NCBI RefSeq assembly: GCF_019665785.1
Contig: NZ_CP081149.1
Location: 3,511,159-3,575,158 of the forward strand
Direction of reading: 5' to 3'
Source of the DNA: Deefgea piscis
Lineage (GTDB): Bacteria > Pseudomonadota > Gammaproteobacteria > Burkholderiales > Chitinibacteraceae
Length of the DNA: 64,000 bases
Position 1 is the stretch's first letter, and every line of letters starts with the position of its first letter. Of this stretch, positions 40,332-49,236 are shown piece by piece. The notes under the pieces are model-generated. The model did not search any database and was not told the origin of the DNA. It saw only the letters and a list, made by a program, of their open reading frames with translations. Position numbers and translations under genes: made by a program.

Positions 40332-42092
40332 ATGAATAAAAAAATCAAACTCGCCGCACTGCTGGCTGCGCTATTTTTAAGCACCAGTGTGATGGCAGCC
40401 GATTGGGACAGCAAAGCCGTGTATACCGCAGGTGCCAGCGTCACCTATCAAGGTAAAAACTGGAAAGCCAAATGGTGGACTACCGGCGAAATACCCGGAG
40501 GCACGCAATGGGGACCTTGGGCAGTCGAAAGTAATCCATTACCAACAGCAAGCCCCACAGTAATACCAACTGCGACACCAACGACTAGCCCAACGGCAAA
40601 ACCCACTGCAACACCAACCGCAATACCAACAGCCACCCCAACGGTAAAACCGACTGCGACCCCCACAGCAACACCGACAGCAACCCCAACAGTAAAACCA
40701 ACTGCGACACCAACAGCAACGCCGACTGCAGCACCAACCGCAACACCAACCGCCACACCAACGGCGAGCCCAACACCGGGTGGCAATACTTGCGCGCCGG
40801 TGTGGAATCCGGATGAAATTTATCGTCCGAACTTAGGGCTAGTGATTCGCAGTGCCTATGGCAAAAACTACCAAGCCAATTATTACTCGAGCAATATCGA
40901 GCCTAGCGCCAACTCAGCTGTCGGCGGCGCATGGAAAGCACTTGGCGCGTGTACTGGCCCAAGCACACCGCGTGCCTCTGGCCCAGAAACCTTAGCCGAA
41001 GCGCAAGCGCACGAAACCGCAGCGATCAGCACGCCGTATATGCAAATGATCCGCGCCTCGGTCGCTACGCTCGACAATAAATTGGTTGAGCAAGTCACGC
41101 CGGGCAATCAAAGCAATCCAGCCAACGTTAAACGGGTGGAAGGCATTGTGTCGCAGCAGCAATGGAATTACTTCTTCCCAGAAGCCAATCCGGGCTACAC
41201 CTACACCAACTTTTTGCGCGGCGTAGCGAAATTCCCAAGCTTCTGCGCCGACTACACCGATGGCCGCAATGCGGATCAAATTTGCCGCCGCGTTGTTGCC
41301 GCCTTTTTTGCCCATGTGGTGCAAGAAACCGGTAATCACAGCGCATCAAGCCCTAATCCAAAATGGCGCCAAGGCTTAACCGCGCTGCGTGAAGGTGGTG
41401 ACGGCAAAGGCTCAGAAGCGTATTCATCCGGTTGTGGTGATGTGAACTGGCAAAAGCAGTTTGACGGCACCCTCGCTTGTGGCAAAAACCCAGATGGCAC
41501 GTGGATTTCTTACTACGGCCGTGGCGCGCATCAAATCTCTTACATCTTCAACTACGCCCCACTGTCGTTGGCGATTTATGGCGACCGCGCCGTGCTACGC
41601 GACAACCCCGACCTCGTGGCATCAACATGGTTGAATATGGCCTCGGCGCTGTACTTCTTTGTGACGCCACAGCCACCTAAACCATCGGTATTGCATACGC
41701 TGGATGGCACTTGGGTACCGAACGCAGTCGATATCGCCGGCGGCTTGGGTAACGACTTCCCAACCACCAGCCAGATTATCAATGGCGAATGTATGTCCAA
41801 TCCAATCAAACCAACGGCACAGGCGCGCAATAATTTCTACGTCGAATTTGCCCGCGAATTGAATTTGGACATCTCCAAAGAGTCAATGAAATGTACCGAT
41901 ATGAAAGCCTTTAGCGGTGGCAGCTCAGCCGCAGTGGCGATCTATTGGAATAAATCGGAAGAAACCGCCGACAACCCAGCGCCAATCAAATACCAATGTC
42001 GCCTCACCAGCGAGCAATCGGGCTTCTCGGCGCTGATCGACAATCAATACACGCAATGTGTTGAAGCCAAATGGTCAGTCAAATTGAAATAA
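40332..42092 (+). CDS. secreted family 19 chitinase with chitin-binding module(s)
   Basis: From the ATG at 40332 (GAGAGG upstream) the protein is 586 aa. A signal peptide spans 1-22 (cut after VMA). A CBM5/12 chitin-binding module follows (about 23-68; YQGKNWKAKWWTTGEIPG). A long Thr-Pro-rich linker of ATPT-type repeats covers about 68-150. A second Cys-bounded CBM-like module (CAPVWNPDEIY...ALGAC) precedes the GH19 domain (about 225-560). Catalytic features are FFAHVVQETGNH with the general-acid Glu and WISYYGRGAHQISYIFNY, a variant of the family YYGRGPxQ motif. It would cleave beta-1,4 chitin outside the cell. An export apparatus is not encoded here. Confidence 0.93.
   Translation: MNKKIKLAALLAALFLSTSVMAADWDSKAVYTAGASVTYQGKNWKAKWWTTGEIPGGTQWGPWAVESNPLPTASPTVIPTATPTTSPTAKPTATPTAIPTATPTVKPTATPTATPTATPTVKPTATPTATPTAAPTATPTATPTASPTPGGNTCAPVWNPDEIYRPNLGLVIRSAYGKNYQANYYSSNIEPSANSAVGGAWKALGACTGPSTPRASGPETLAEAQAHETAAISTPYMQMIRASVATLDNKLVEQVTPGNQSNPANVKRVEGIVSQQQWNYFFPEANPGYTYTNFLRGVAKFPSFCADYTDGRNADQICRRVVAAFFAHVVQETGNHSASSPNPKWRQGLTALREGGDGKGSEAYSSGCGDVNWQKQFDGTLACGKNPDGTWISYYGRGAHQISYIFNYAPLSLAIYGDRAVLRDNPDLVASTWLNMASALYFFVTPQPPKPSVLHTLDGTWVPNAVDIAGGLGNDFPTTSQIINGECMSNPIKPTAQARNNFYVEFARELNLDISKESMKCTDMKAFSGGSSAAVAIYWNKSEETADNPAPIKYQCRLTSEQSGFSALIDNQYTQCVEAKWSVKLK
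40531..40785 (+). repeat. low-complexity Thr-Pro linker repeats inside the chitinase gene
   Basis: Tandem imperfect 12-24-base units encode ATPT, VKPT and AIPT runs between the chitin-binding and catalytic parts. Such tracts may vary in length between strains by slippage in multiples of whole units. Confidence 0.85.
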
Positions 42093-42122
42093 ACCCGCAG
42101 CGCTAACCCGCCGCCAAGCAAC

Positions 42123-42150
42123 AAAAAGCCACGATATTCGTGGCTTTTTT
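42123..42150 (+). terminator. intrinsic terminator of the chitinase gene
   Basis: AAAAAGCCACGA and TCGTGGCTTTTTT form a strong stem with a T-run, 30 bp after the stop. Confidence 0.9.
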
Positions 42151-42233
42151 ATTCCCATCAGCCCAAAAACCTACGCGGTGCAGCCGTACAGGGCGGCGTT
42201 CTTGCACATGAAGTCGCGCTCATGCCGCGCGGC

Positions 42234-42387
42234 ACCTACCTTTCTTTGCTTCGCCAAAGAAAGGTAGGCGAAAGAAAGTCGCCCCGAGCGCGCCCAGCTC
42301 CGCTGTGCCCTCGATTGTCGCGAGCCAAACGATAAAACTGTCTGTCTCGCTCCGCACTCGGTGCGCTTAGACGGGATCTCAAGCCCC
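42234..42387 (-). repeat. dispersed intergenic repeat, copy B (inverted relative to copy A)
   Basis: Its reverse complement shares with 39365-39514 the words AAGCGCACCGAGTG, GTTTTATCGTTTGGCTC and ACAATCGAGGGCACAGCGG followed by AGCTGGGCGCGC. It ends in the palindrome CTTTGCTTCGCCAAAG. The two copies bracket the MEKHLA and chitinase genes. Confidence 0.85.
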
Positions 42388-42468
42388 AGACCCACGATCA
42401 AGAATATATTTAGATGTATTGCCAGAAAAGCATTGTAATTCAAAGGCTATAAGCAAATACATCCTTAG

Positions 42469-42540
42469 GGTGTATTCGACGCGAAGCGGCAATACACCAA
42501 GCGATATTCATGCGGCGTAATGCCTTCGGCAATTACACCC
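42469..42540. repeat. small REP-like palindromes
   Basis: GGTGTATT and AATACACC (42469-42498) surround GCGAAGCGG. A second, similar palindrome follows, with GGCGTAATGCC and GGCAATTACACC (about 42514-42539). These resemble the short GCGAAGC-centred palindromes that are scattered in many betaproteobacterial genomes. Confidence 0.65.
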
Positions 42541-42629
42541 TCCTCGCTCGCATAAACAAGAGGTATTTAAATCCAGACCTTATATCGCAATGTTTAGCTG
42601 GCAATACATATACATACCTGCTTGATCGT

Positions 42630-42885
42630 TGGTCTGGGGCTGCTAATCCCCTGTATCCAGCCGAGTGAGGAACAAGCGGGGCGGGGTTTTTGCGCTCATT
42701 GTTTGAGGCCGCAGGCCGAGTTTTGAGCGCAACCGCCTCGATTGTCCGCAGCGAGGGCACCGACGAAGTCGGCGCAGATACCGGGGGCTGCTTTGGGGTG
42801 AAGGGGGCTTTGCAGAAGCAAAGTCCCTTTCCCGTCCGCGCGGCGGAACGCGCACCAAAAAACACGCGGCGCAGCCGCATAAAGC
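42630..42885 (+). repeat. third, diverged dispersed repeat (copy C type)
   Basis: It shares the layout of copies A and B (GGGGCT start, CCGAGTGAGGA, CGATTGTC then GAGGGCACCGA) but with different filling sequence. It has internal palindromes such as GGCCGCAGGCC. No gene is assigned; the ORFs here are repeat translations. The gap 42093-42984 holds only this, copy B, the palindromes and the terminator. Confidence 0.6.
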
Positions 42886-43555
42886 TAATTAATACGGTAA
42901 CGAATAAAAATCGTAGACGTAAAAACCCACAAAGCTTACAATAAATTTAATTAAAATCTAATAAATAATTACTTGGACAATAGAATGTCAACTTGGAATG
43001 ATTTTCTTACCGAAGTGCGAAAAGCAGAAAAAGAGCTCGGCTCTCCAGCTGAACCGTGGTATCGCGGGCATACGAATAAAGATTGGGAACTAATTCCAAG
43101 TTTGCCACGCCAAACTTCTTGGGAAGAAAAAGAAAAAAGCCTATTTTTTGAATTTACACGTACAGCATCAAGACTGTTCGAAAAAAGGACAAATGATTGG
43201 GAAACTCTATTTGATATGCAGCATCACTGGATCCCTACACGGTTGCTTGACTGGTCAACTGTAATGGGGGTAGCCATTGCATTTATTCTCCACGGAGATT
43301 ACACAGATACAGAGGATAGTGCTCTTTTCATATTGAATCCACTATCATTAAATAGGTTAAGTGGCCGTACTGATGTCATAAATATCCCAGAAGACAAAAC
43401 ATTTGATTACAAAACTATTTATTGGGAAAAACGCCCCGTACAAATTGAAAAGCCATTAGCAATAAAACCCAGCCAACAAATTAGCGATCGAATTAGAGCT
43501 CAACAAGGTGTTTTTACCATATTTGGAACAGAAGATGCGTCATTTGAGACTGCAG

Positions 43556-44604
43556 GGCTTTGTTGCACAAATCAACTAGAGGGTAAGTCACCCCTAACCC
43601 CAGACGGATTTATCCCACTCTTACCGTCATTGGCGTACCCAGTTGCGTGAAGCGATTTAAGATCGCTGCACGCACTTGCAACTCAGCCACCTGACGATCA
43701 AAGTCCCGCGCCATCACTCGTTCACCCAATAGTTTGAAGCATTGCATTTTGGTTTCTACCAAGCTACGTCGATGATACCCAGACCATTTTTTCCAGATGG
43801 CCCTACCCAAGTATTTGGTCGCCCGTAAGATGTCATTCCGCGCTCTCGCTCCGGCCGTATTTTCTTTCCGAAATTGTGCATTTTTCCGTGTAGGAATAAT
43901 CGCTGCCGCACCTCTTGCCGCAATGGCATTGTGGCATTCTTTGGTGTCGTAAGCGCCATCACCGTAAATCGCCGCAATCTGTTCAGACTCGGGAATCTGA
44001 TTCATCAATTCCGGCAAAATGGGCGCATCACCTGTTTTGTTATCGGTGACCTCGATGGCACGAATTTCAAGGGTTTCGGCATCAATGCCGAGGTGAACTT
44101 TACGCCACTGCCTACGATATTCAGCGCCGTGTTTTTTGGTTTTCCATTCACCTTCACCGAGCATTTTGATGCCTGTGCTATCGACGAGTAAATGCAGTCC
44201 ACCCTGACTTTGACGGGCCGGAATCGTGACTTTCAGCGTTTTTTGTCGACGAGAGATCGTGCTCGAATCAGGAACGTTCCAATCTAAGTTGGCGAGCCGA
44301 AGTAGGCTTTCAACCATGCCGGTTGCTTGGCGCAATGCGAGGCCAAACAGGCATTTGATGGTGAGGCAGAATTGAATGGCAGCATCGCTAAAAGTGGGGT
44401 TTCGTCCGCGCTTGCCAGTGGGCTCAGCAGCCCATTTCAGCGCTGGATCAAGCCAAATCATTAATGCGCCACGCGATTTCAAAGCTGCGTGATAGCTTGG
44501 CCAGTTGGTGGTTTTGTATTTGTGGGGTGCTGGTTTGCTCATATCGCTATTCTATATCGCTATTCTACCAGCAGCATTGCGCCGCTGATTTGTGCAACAA
44601 AGCC
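43556..44604 (-). mobile_element. IS5-family (IS903 group) insertion sequence, 1049 bp
   Basis: The ends are perfect inverted repeats beginning GGCTTTGTTGCACAAATCA. The flanks carry a perfect 9-bp direct repeat AGACTGCAG (43547-43555 and 44605-44613). Length, end sequence and 9-bp duplication fit the IS903 group. One intact transposase gene fills it. Confidence 0.93.
43610..44542 (-). CDS. IS5-family transposase (IS903 group)
   Basis: A 310-aa DDE transposase. The catalytic residues lie in LHLLVDSTGIKMLGEGEWK (Asp), AAIYGDGAYDTKECH (Asp) and SGYHRRSLVETKMQCFKLLG (Glu, with the Y-(2)-R-(3)-E signature of the IS4/IS5 superfamily). The N-terminal region (KYKTTNWPSYHAALKSRG) is typical of IS903/IS1182-like IS5 members. 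The reading frame is intact, so the element may still be active. Confidence 0.95.
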   Translation of the reverse strand: MSKPAPHKYKTTNWPSYHAALKSRGALMIWLDPALKWAAEPTGKRGRNPTFSDAAIQFCLTIKCLFGLALRQATGMVESLLRLANLDWNVPDSSTISRRQKTLKVTIPARQSQGGLHLLVDSTGIKMLGEGEWKTKKHGAEYRRQWRKVHLGIDAETLEIRAIEVTDNKTGDAPILPELMNQIPESEQIAAIYGDGAYDTKECHNAIAARGAAAIIPTRKNAQFRKENTAGARARNDILRATKYLGRAIWKKWSGYHRRSLVETKMQCFKLLGERVMARDFDRQVAELQVRAAILNRFTQLGTPMTVRVG

Positions 44605-44777
44605 AGACTGCAGCCTCAGCCTGCTACCGAAAAATAATACTTCCAGCATCGGCTAAAGCAGAAGCTCGTGAATTTTTAAAATGGGCAAATTTAGATGAAT
44701 ACACAATCTATCCAGATATAGTTGGTATGGCACACCACATAAAGCGAAAAATTCTCTAAATAGAAGGAGAGATAATC

Positions 44778-45284
44778 TTGGAAATCAGTAAAAAAGACCG
44801 ATTAATCCTAATTAATCAATACAGAATTCTTGCCAAACTAGACAATGAGGATGCTGAATTTTACAACGAAGCAATTGACATCCTAGAAAATGGGTATGCT
44901 ATATTTTACAATCAAATAATCGGCGGAATTTCTGATGAGATGTCAGAAATAGATGGTAAATTTGTACTTAACATACTTGATTTGTATCGAGCAATCGAAG
45001 ACTTAAAACGAACAACAAAAGATCATGAACTAATAAATCACAGATACTCAATTTTCCCTGGATTCGACGGGAACAATGAAACAGAGCACATGAGTTTTTG
45101 TCGCTTCCTAATACAAAAACAAAACAAATTCATTGAACAACAACAGTACATGGTAAAAAATGACAATTTAAATAGTCATATACCGATGATTGATAAATAC
45201 ACCCGAATGCTTGAAAAATCTAAAGAGCTAAATAATATTTGGCAAATAAACGTTGAACAAGCTCTGAATATTTTGAGCGCATAA
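44778..45284 (+). CDS. YfbU-like protein
   Basis: The sequence follows E. coli YfbU along its whole length: KKDRLILINQYRILAKLD matches the N-terminal block, ILENGYAIFYNQIIGGISDE the next, then FPGFDGNNETEHMSFCRFLI and the tail MIDKYTRMLEKSKELNNIW. At 168 aa it is the same length. The start is TTG at 44778 with AAGGAGAG upstream; no ATG fits. It lies 18 bp after the interrupted FRG gene, so the two formed an operon. Both genes are clearly more AT-rich than their neighbours, a sign of acquisition. The role of YfbU is unsettled; a link to stress-induced cell death has been reported in E. coli. Confidence 0.85.
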   Translation: MEISKKDRLILINQYRILAKLDNEDAEFYNEAIDILENGYAIFYNQIIGGISDEMSEIDGKFVLNILDLYRAIEDLKRTTKDHELINHRYSIFPGFDGNNETEHMSFCRFLIQKQNKFIEQQQYMVKNDNLNSHIPMIDKYTRMLEKSKELNNIWQINVEQALNILSA

Positions 45285-45297
45285 TTTTATTACTCAT

Positions 45298-45325
45298 AAA
45301 TAAAGCGGCCATTTGGCCGCTTTAT
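45298..45325. terminator. bidirectional intrinsic terminator
   Basis: ATAAAGCGGCC and GGCCGCTTTAT form a perfect stem around ATTT, between the YfbU-like gene and gatB, which converge here. Confidence 0.85.
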
Positions 45326-45338
45326 TATTTGAGGATTA

Positions 45339-46766
45339 TCACCCCACCTTCTTCTTCAACAACTCCAACGCCATCGCTGGATTGGCCTTGCCGCCGGAGC
45401 CTTTCATTACCTGCCCGACTAAGGCATTGAGTGCCTTCTCTTTACCGCTGCGATATTCTTCAATCGCTTTTGGGTTGGCTGCCAGCACGGTATCGACAAT
45501 CGCTTCAATCGCGCCGGTGTCGGATTCTTGCTTCAGACCATCGCGCTCGATAATGGTGTCGGCTGAATCGCCTGATTCCCACATCTTCTTCAGCACGTCT
45601 TTGGCGGTTTTGTTGTTGATGGTGTTGTCCGAGATACGAGCAATCAACGCACCCAAAGCCGTTGCCGAAATTGGGCAATCAGCAAACACTTTATCTTCGC
45701 GGTTCAGCGTGGCCGAGATGTCGCCCATGATCCAGTTGGCGGCGAGTTTGGCATCGGCGCCAGCAGCAACGGTGGCTTCAAAGTAAGCGGCCAGTATCTT
45801 GCTGGTGGTCAACATCCGCGAATCGTAGGCGGAAATACCGTACTGCTCGATAAAGCGCGCTTGCATTGCCACTGGCAATTCTGGCAATTCGCTGCGTACG
45901 CGTTCAATCCATTCCTCACTAATCACCAGCGGTGGCAAATCTGGATCTGGGAAGTAGCGGTAATCGTGCGCGTCCTCTTTACTGCGCATCATGCGCGTTT
46001 CGCCCTTATCGGGATCGAACAGCACCGTGCCTTGCACCACGCGGCCACCGTCTTCGATGGTTTCGATTTGCCAGCGGATTTCGTAATCAATCGCTTGCTG
46101 CAAGAATTTAAACGAGTTCAGATTCTTGATTTCGCGGCGAGTGCCTAGCTCAACTTGGCCGGCTGGGCGTACCGAAACGTTAGCATCAACACGGAATGAG
46201 CCTTCCGACATATTGCCGTCGCAAATGCCGATCCATGTCACCAACTCGTACAATGCTTTGGCATACGCCACGGCTTCGGCACTGGAGCGCATTTCTGGTT
46301 CAGAGACGATTTCGAGCAATGGTGTACCGGCGCGATTTAAGTCGATGCCGGTCATGCCTTGGTAGTCTTCGTGCAGCGATTTGCCGGCATCTTCTTCTAA
46401 ATGGGCGCGAGTGAGGTTGATTTTGCGTTCTTCATCGCCAACTTGAATGGTGATCACGCCACCTTCAACCACCGGCAAATCCATTTGGCTAATTTGATAG
46501 CCTTTTGGCAAATCAGGGTAAAAGTAGTTTTTACGATCAAACACTGATCTGCGTTTGACGTTGGCACCAATGGCCAGACCAAACTGAATCGCGCGCTCAA
46601 CGGCGGCACGGTTCATCACTGGCAAAGCGCCCGGCAGTGCAATATCCACCACCGCCGTTTGCGTATTAGGCGCAGCGCCAAATGCCGTGCTGGCCGGTGA
46701 GAAAATTTTCGATTTTGTGGTGAGCTGAGTGTGAACCTCTAGCCCGATTACGACTTCCCATTTCAT
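45339..46766 (-). CDS. gatB: Asp/Glu-tRNA(Asn/Gln) amidotransferase subunit B
   Basis: GatB binds the mischarged tRNA, phosphorylates the attached Glu or Asp and accepts ammonia from GatA. Family motifs are [52 protein letters not shown] and [20 protein letters not shown] tail domain that contacts tRNA ends the 475-aa protein. A GAGGAA site lies inside the end of the preceding Uma2 gene, 3 bp away. It is the last gene of the gatC-gatA-uma2-gatB run. Confidence 0.97.
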   Translation of the reverse strand: MKWEVVIGLEVHTQLTTKSKIFSPASTAFGAAPNTQTAVVDIALPGALPVMNRAAVERAIQFGLAIGANVKRRSVFDRKNYFYPDLPKGYQISQMDLPVVEGGVITIQVGDEERKINLTRAHLEEDAGKSLHEDYQGMTGIDLNRAGTPLLEIVSEPEMRSSAEAVAYAKALYELVTWIGICDGNMSEGSFRVDANVSVRPAGQVELGTRREIKNLNSFKFLQQAIDYEIRWQIETIEDGGRVVQGTVLFDPDKGETRMMRSKEDAHDYRYFPDPDLPPLVISEEWIERVRSELPELPVAMQARFIEQYGISAYDSRMLTTSKILAAYFEATVAAGADAKLAANWIMGDISATLNREDKVFADCPISATALGALIARISDNTINNKTAKDVLKKMWESGDSADTIIERDGLKQESDTGAIEAIVDTVLAANPKAIEEYRSGKEKALNALVGQVMKGSGGKANPAMALELLKKKVG

Positions 46767-46769
46767 GGT

Positions 46770-47333
46770 TTATTCCTCTATGCCCGTGTCGTCGTACAGT
46801 TCAGTCAACGACACAGAAAAATCAATACTGGCTAGGCGTACAGTTTCATCGTTGGTATAGGCATGAAAGATCCAGTCACCTTGATCCGCACGGCGATACA
46901 CCCGAACGCTCTTCATTTCCGAATCAATCAGCACATATTCTTGTAATGATTCAAGCTGGCGATAAACTGTAAATTTTTTACCCTGATCGTAGTTACTCGT
47001 CGACGCAGACAAGACTTCGACGACGACCTTAGCTGAATTAACCGTCGAACTCGATTTAGCAGTTTCAGCACAATGCACCAATAAATCGGGGTAAAAATAG
47101 CAATCGGCACTTTCAATCTGCAGGCGAACATCATTAATGAACGCTCGGCAAGGTGAGCCTTGTAAATGCGCCATCAAGCGAACGAGCAAATTCATCGCCA
47201 AAATATTGTGCGTCAATGTGCCCCCCGTCATGGCATAAACGAGACCGTCATAATATTCATGCCGTTCCTGCCGCGATTCTTCTTCAGCCAAGTACTGCTC
47301 AGGTGAAACCAAATCACTTTGCGTTAGTGCCAT
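46770..47333 (-). CDS. Uma2-family (DUF820) restriction-endonuclease-like protein
   Basis: A 187-aa protein of the Uma2 PD-(D/E)XK fold. Visible landmarks are LVSPEQYLAEEESRQERHEY at the N-terminus with the conserved E-x-R-x-E-Y, MTGGTLTHNILAMNLLVRL, CYFYPDLLVHC (catalytic Asp) and KVVVEVLSASTSNYDQGKKF (E-x-V plus Lys). The tail is SLQEYVLIDSE. AAGGAG precedes the ATG. It is inserted between gatA (10 bp) and gatB (3 bp), an unusual site. Uma2 proteins are abundant in cyanobacteria and of unknown function. Confidence 0.9.
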   Translation of the reverse strand: MALTQSDLVSPEQYLAEEESRQERHEYYDGLVYAMTGGTLTHNILAMNLLVRLMAHLQGSPCRAFINDVRLQIESADCYFYPDLLVHCAETAKSSSTVNSAKVVVEVLSASTSNYDQGKKFTVYRQLESLQEYVLIDSEMKSVRVYRRADQGDWIFHAYTNDETVRLASIDFSVSLTELYDDTGIEE

Positions 47334-47343
47334 GCCGATCTCC

Positions 47344-48789
47344 TTAGAGTTGCGGTGCCTTAGTATGCCAATCAGTCACTTGCTGGTATTGATGCGCCAT
47401 GCCGAGCATGCGGCTTTCACCTGCGTAGTTACCGATGATTTGCATACCGACTGGGCGACCGTTGCTGCCAAAGCCAACGGGTACGCTCATGGCAGGCAAG
47501 CCGGCCAAATTCACGCCCAGCGTATAAATGTCTTCGAGATACATCGCCACTGGGTCTGCAGTTTTTTCGCCCAAGTTCCATGCGGTACTTGGCGAAACCG
47601 GGCTAAACAATACGTCGCATTCTTTGAATACAGACTGGAAGTCATTGGCAATCATGCGGCGGATTTTTTGCGCTTGTAGGTAGTAAGCGTCGTAATAGCC
47701 GTGGCTGAGTACATACGCGCCGGTCAGAATGCGGCGTTTGACTTCATCACCAAAGCCCTCGGCACGGGTTTTTTCGTACATATCATTCAGGCCGTTGTAA
47801 TCGGCGGCACGATGACCGTAGCGAACACCGTCAAAACGGCTTAAGTTGGTTGAGGCTTCGGCTGGCGCGATAACGTAATACGCTGGAATCGCCATTTTGG
47901 TGTTCGGCAGGCTCACGTCAACAATGCTGGCGCCGAGTTTTTTGAACTCAGCCACCGCGGCGTCAATTGCGGCACGCACGTCGTCGGCTAAACCATCGGC
48001 AAAATATTCGCGTGGCAGGCCAATTTTAAGTCCAGCCAAAGATTGGTTTAAATCGCGAGTATAGTCTTCGCTCGCTTGCTGCAAGCTGGTGGAATCACGC
48101 TCGTCAAAGCCAGCCATCACATTGAGCAAAATCGCGCAATCTTCAGCGGTTTGCGCCATTGCGCCACCTTGGTCAAGCGAGCTGGCGTAAGCGATCATGC
48201 CAAAACGACTCACCGTACCGTAGGTCGGTTTAATTCCCGTGATACCGCAAAATGCCGCAGGCTGTCTAATCGAACCACCGGTATCGGTGCCAGTTGCCAT
48301 TGGCACTAATCGCGCGGCCACTGCCGCTGCCGAACCACCGGACGAGCCGCCAGGTACGGCAGTTAAATCCCAAGGGTTTTTAACTGCGCCGTAAAAGCTG
48401 TTTTCATTGGAAGAGCCCATCGCGAACTCATCCATATTGGTGCGACCTAGCGTCACCAAACCGGCAGCATCACAACGCTCAACGACATTGCTCGAATACG
48501 GCGCAATAAAGTTGTCGAGCATTTTGCTACCACACGATGTTTTCCAGCCTTCAGCGCAGAAAATATCTTTGTGGGCCAAAGGAACACCGAGCAACGGTCG
48601 GGTATCACCGGCAGCCCGCGCGGCATCGGCAGCAGCAGCTTGTGCGAGCGATTTTTCGCGGTCAACGGTAATAAAGGCATTGAGGTGCTGATGCGCCGCG
48701 ATGCGATCTAAATATTGCGTTGCCAACGCGACAGCCGTGGTTTCACCGCTAGCGAGTTGGTCAATGATTTGTTTGATGGTGTAGTTCAT
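47344..48789 (-). CDS. gatA: Asp/Glu-tRNA(Asn/Gln) amidotransferase subunit A
   Basis: GatA hydrolyses glutamine to supply ammonia to GatB. The amidase signature is complete: the catalytic Lys in [11 protein letters not shown], and the two serines in [18 protein letters not shown] and [40 protein letters not shown] is the usual start, at 48789; the longer frame to 48876 reads through a repeat. The product is 481 aa. It follows gatC with a palindromic repeat between them. Confidence 0.97.
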   Translation of the reverse strand: MNYTIKQIIDQLASGETTAVALATQYLDRIAAHQHLNAFITVDREKSLAQAAAADAARAAGDTRPLLGVPLAHKDIFCAEGWKTSCGSKMLDNFIAPYSSNVVERCDAAGLVTLGRTNMDEFAMGSSNENSFYGAVKNPWDLTAVPGGSSGGSAAAVAARLVPMATGTDTGGSIRQPAAFCGITGIKPTYGTVSRFGMIAYASSLDQGGAMAQTAEDCAILLNVMAGFDERDSTSLQQASEDYTRDLNQSLAGLKIGLPREYFADGLADDVRAAIDAAVAEFKKLGASIVDVSLPNTKMAIPAYYVIAPAEASTNLSRFDGVRYGHRAADYNGLNDMYEKTRAEGFGDEVKRRILTGAYVLSHGYYDAYYLQAQKIRRMIANDFQSVFKECDVLFSPVSPSTAWNLGEKTADPVAMYLEDIYTLGVNLAGLPAMSVPVGFGSNGRPVGMQIIGNYAGESRMLGMAHQYQQVTDWHTKAPQL

Positions 48790-48796
48790 AATTGTG

Positions 48797-48887
48797 AGGG
48801 AGTGGGGAATAGGGAGTAGGGAGTAAAAGCAAGTGAGCTTACGGCCCACTCCCCACTCCCCAATCCCCATTCCCAACCCCCTGCTCC
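48797..48887. repeat. GGGAGTGGGGA-type palindromic repeat, copy 1
   Basis: The left arm is rich in GGGAGTGGGGAATAGGGAG and the right arm in CCCACTCCCCACTCCCC. It separates gatC from gatA and can form a long imperfect hairpin. A related copy is at about 60664-60757. Confidence 0.75.
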
Positions 48888-49175
48888 TTATTCAATGACT
48901 TTCGGAACCAGGTAAAGGCCGTTTTCAACCGCAGGGGCAATCGCCTGAAAGGCTTCGCGGCGATTAGTCGCTGTCGCCACATCGTCACGCAAGCGCAGTA
49001 ACATGTCTTGTGGGTGTGGCATTGGCTCAACACCGGTGGTATCGATGCTGCGCATTTCTTCAATCAGATTAAAGAGTTGATTGAGTTGTTTATGGCTCTC
49101 AATCACTTCATTTTCGGTCACGGCAATCCGTGCCAGACGCGCAATGCGCTGTACATCGTCTATAGATAGCGACAT
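48888..49175 (-). CDS. gatC: Asp/Glu-tRNA(Asn/Gln) amidotransferase subunit C
   Basis: GatC is the small scaffold that wraps GatA and Gat[20 protein letters not shown], then [20 protein letters not shown] and [17 protein letters not shown], are the family pattern. The frame runs to 49319, but CAGGGA before the ATG at 49175 fixes the start, giving 95 aa. It is the first gene of the gat operon and is divergent from mreB. Confidence 0.95.
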   Translation of the reverse strand: MSLSIDDVQRIARLARIAVTENEVIESHKQLNQLFNLIEEMRSIDTTGVEPMPHPQDMLLRLRDDVATATNRREAFQAIAPAVENGLYLVPKVIE

Positions 49176-49201
49176 ATTCGTATTTCCCTGTAGATACGTC
49201 C

Positions 49202-49229
49202 TAAATAGCTGAGCAGTCATGTTGGTCAA
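49202..49229 (-). promoter_or_regulatory. candidate promoter of the gat operon
   Basis: Read leftward, TTGACC and TATTTA are separated by 16 bases, about 27 bases upstream of the gatC ATG. The -35 is near consensus. Confidence 0.45.
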
Positions 49230-49236
49230 CACAACA

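Larger units (their letters stand above)
42985..44759 (+). pseudogene. FRG-domain protein gene interrupted by an IS903-type element
   Basis: The 5' part (42985-43555) encodes an FRG domain: WYRGHTNKDWELIPSLPRQ, then LLFDMQHHWIPTRLLDWSTV-type sequence with the conserved HWxxPTRLLDW core, and ISDRIRAQQGVFTIF. The 3' part (44614-44759) encodes the tail LPASAKAEAREFLKWANLDE followed by YTIYPDIVGMAHHIKRKIL. Deleting the insertion and one copy of its 9-bp target duplication rejoins the frame exactly, giving about 239 aa. FRG proteins are found in variable genome regions; their biochemical role is unknown to me. A YfbU-like gene follows after 18 bp. As it stands the gene should be inactive. Confidence 0.88.

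Noticed and set aside
40531..40785. Tandem repeat considered as a CRISPR array
   Set aside because: Units are short, contiguous, without unique spacers, and in frame with the chitinase gene.
40448..40786. Antisense ORF rich in Val-Gly-Val-Ala repeats
   Set aside because: It is the complement of the Thr-Pro linker repeat of the chitinase gene, with no start signal.
42171..42944. Several ORFs of 70-115 aa
   Set aside because: They are translations of repeat copies B and C; composition is that of palindromic DNA.
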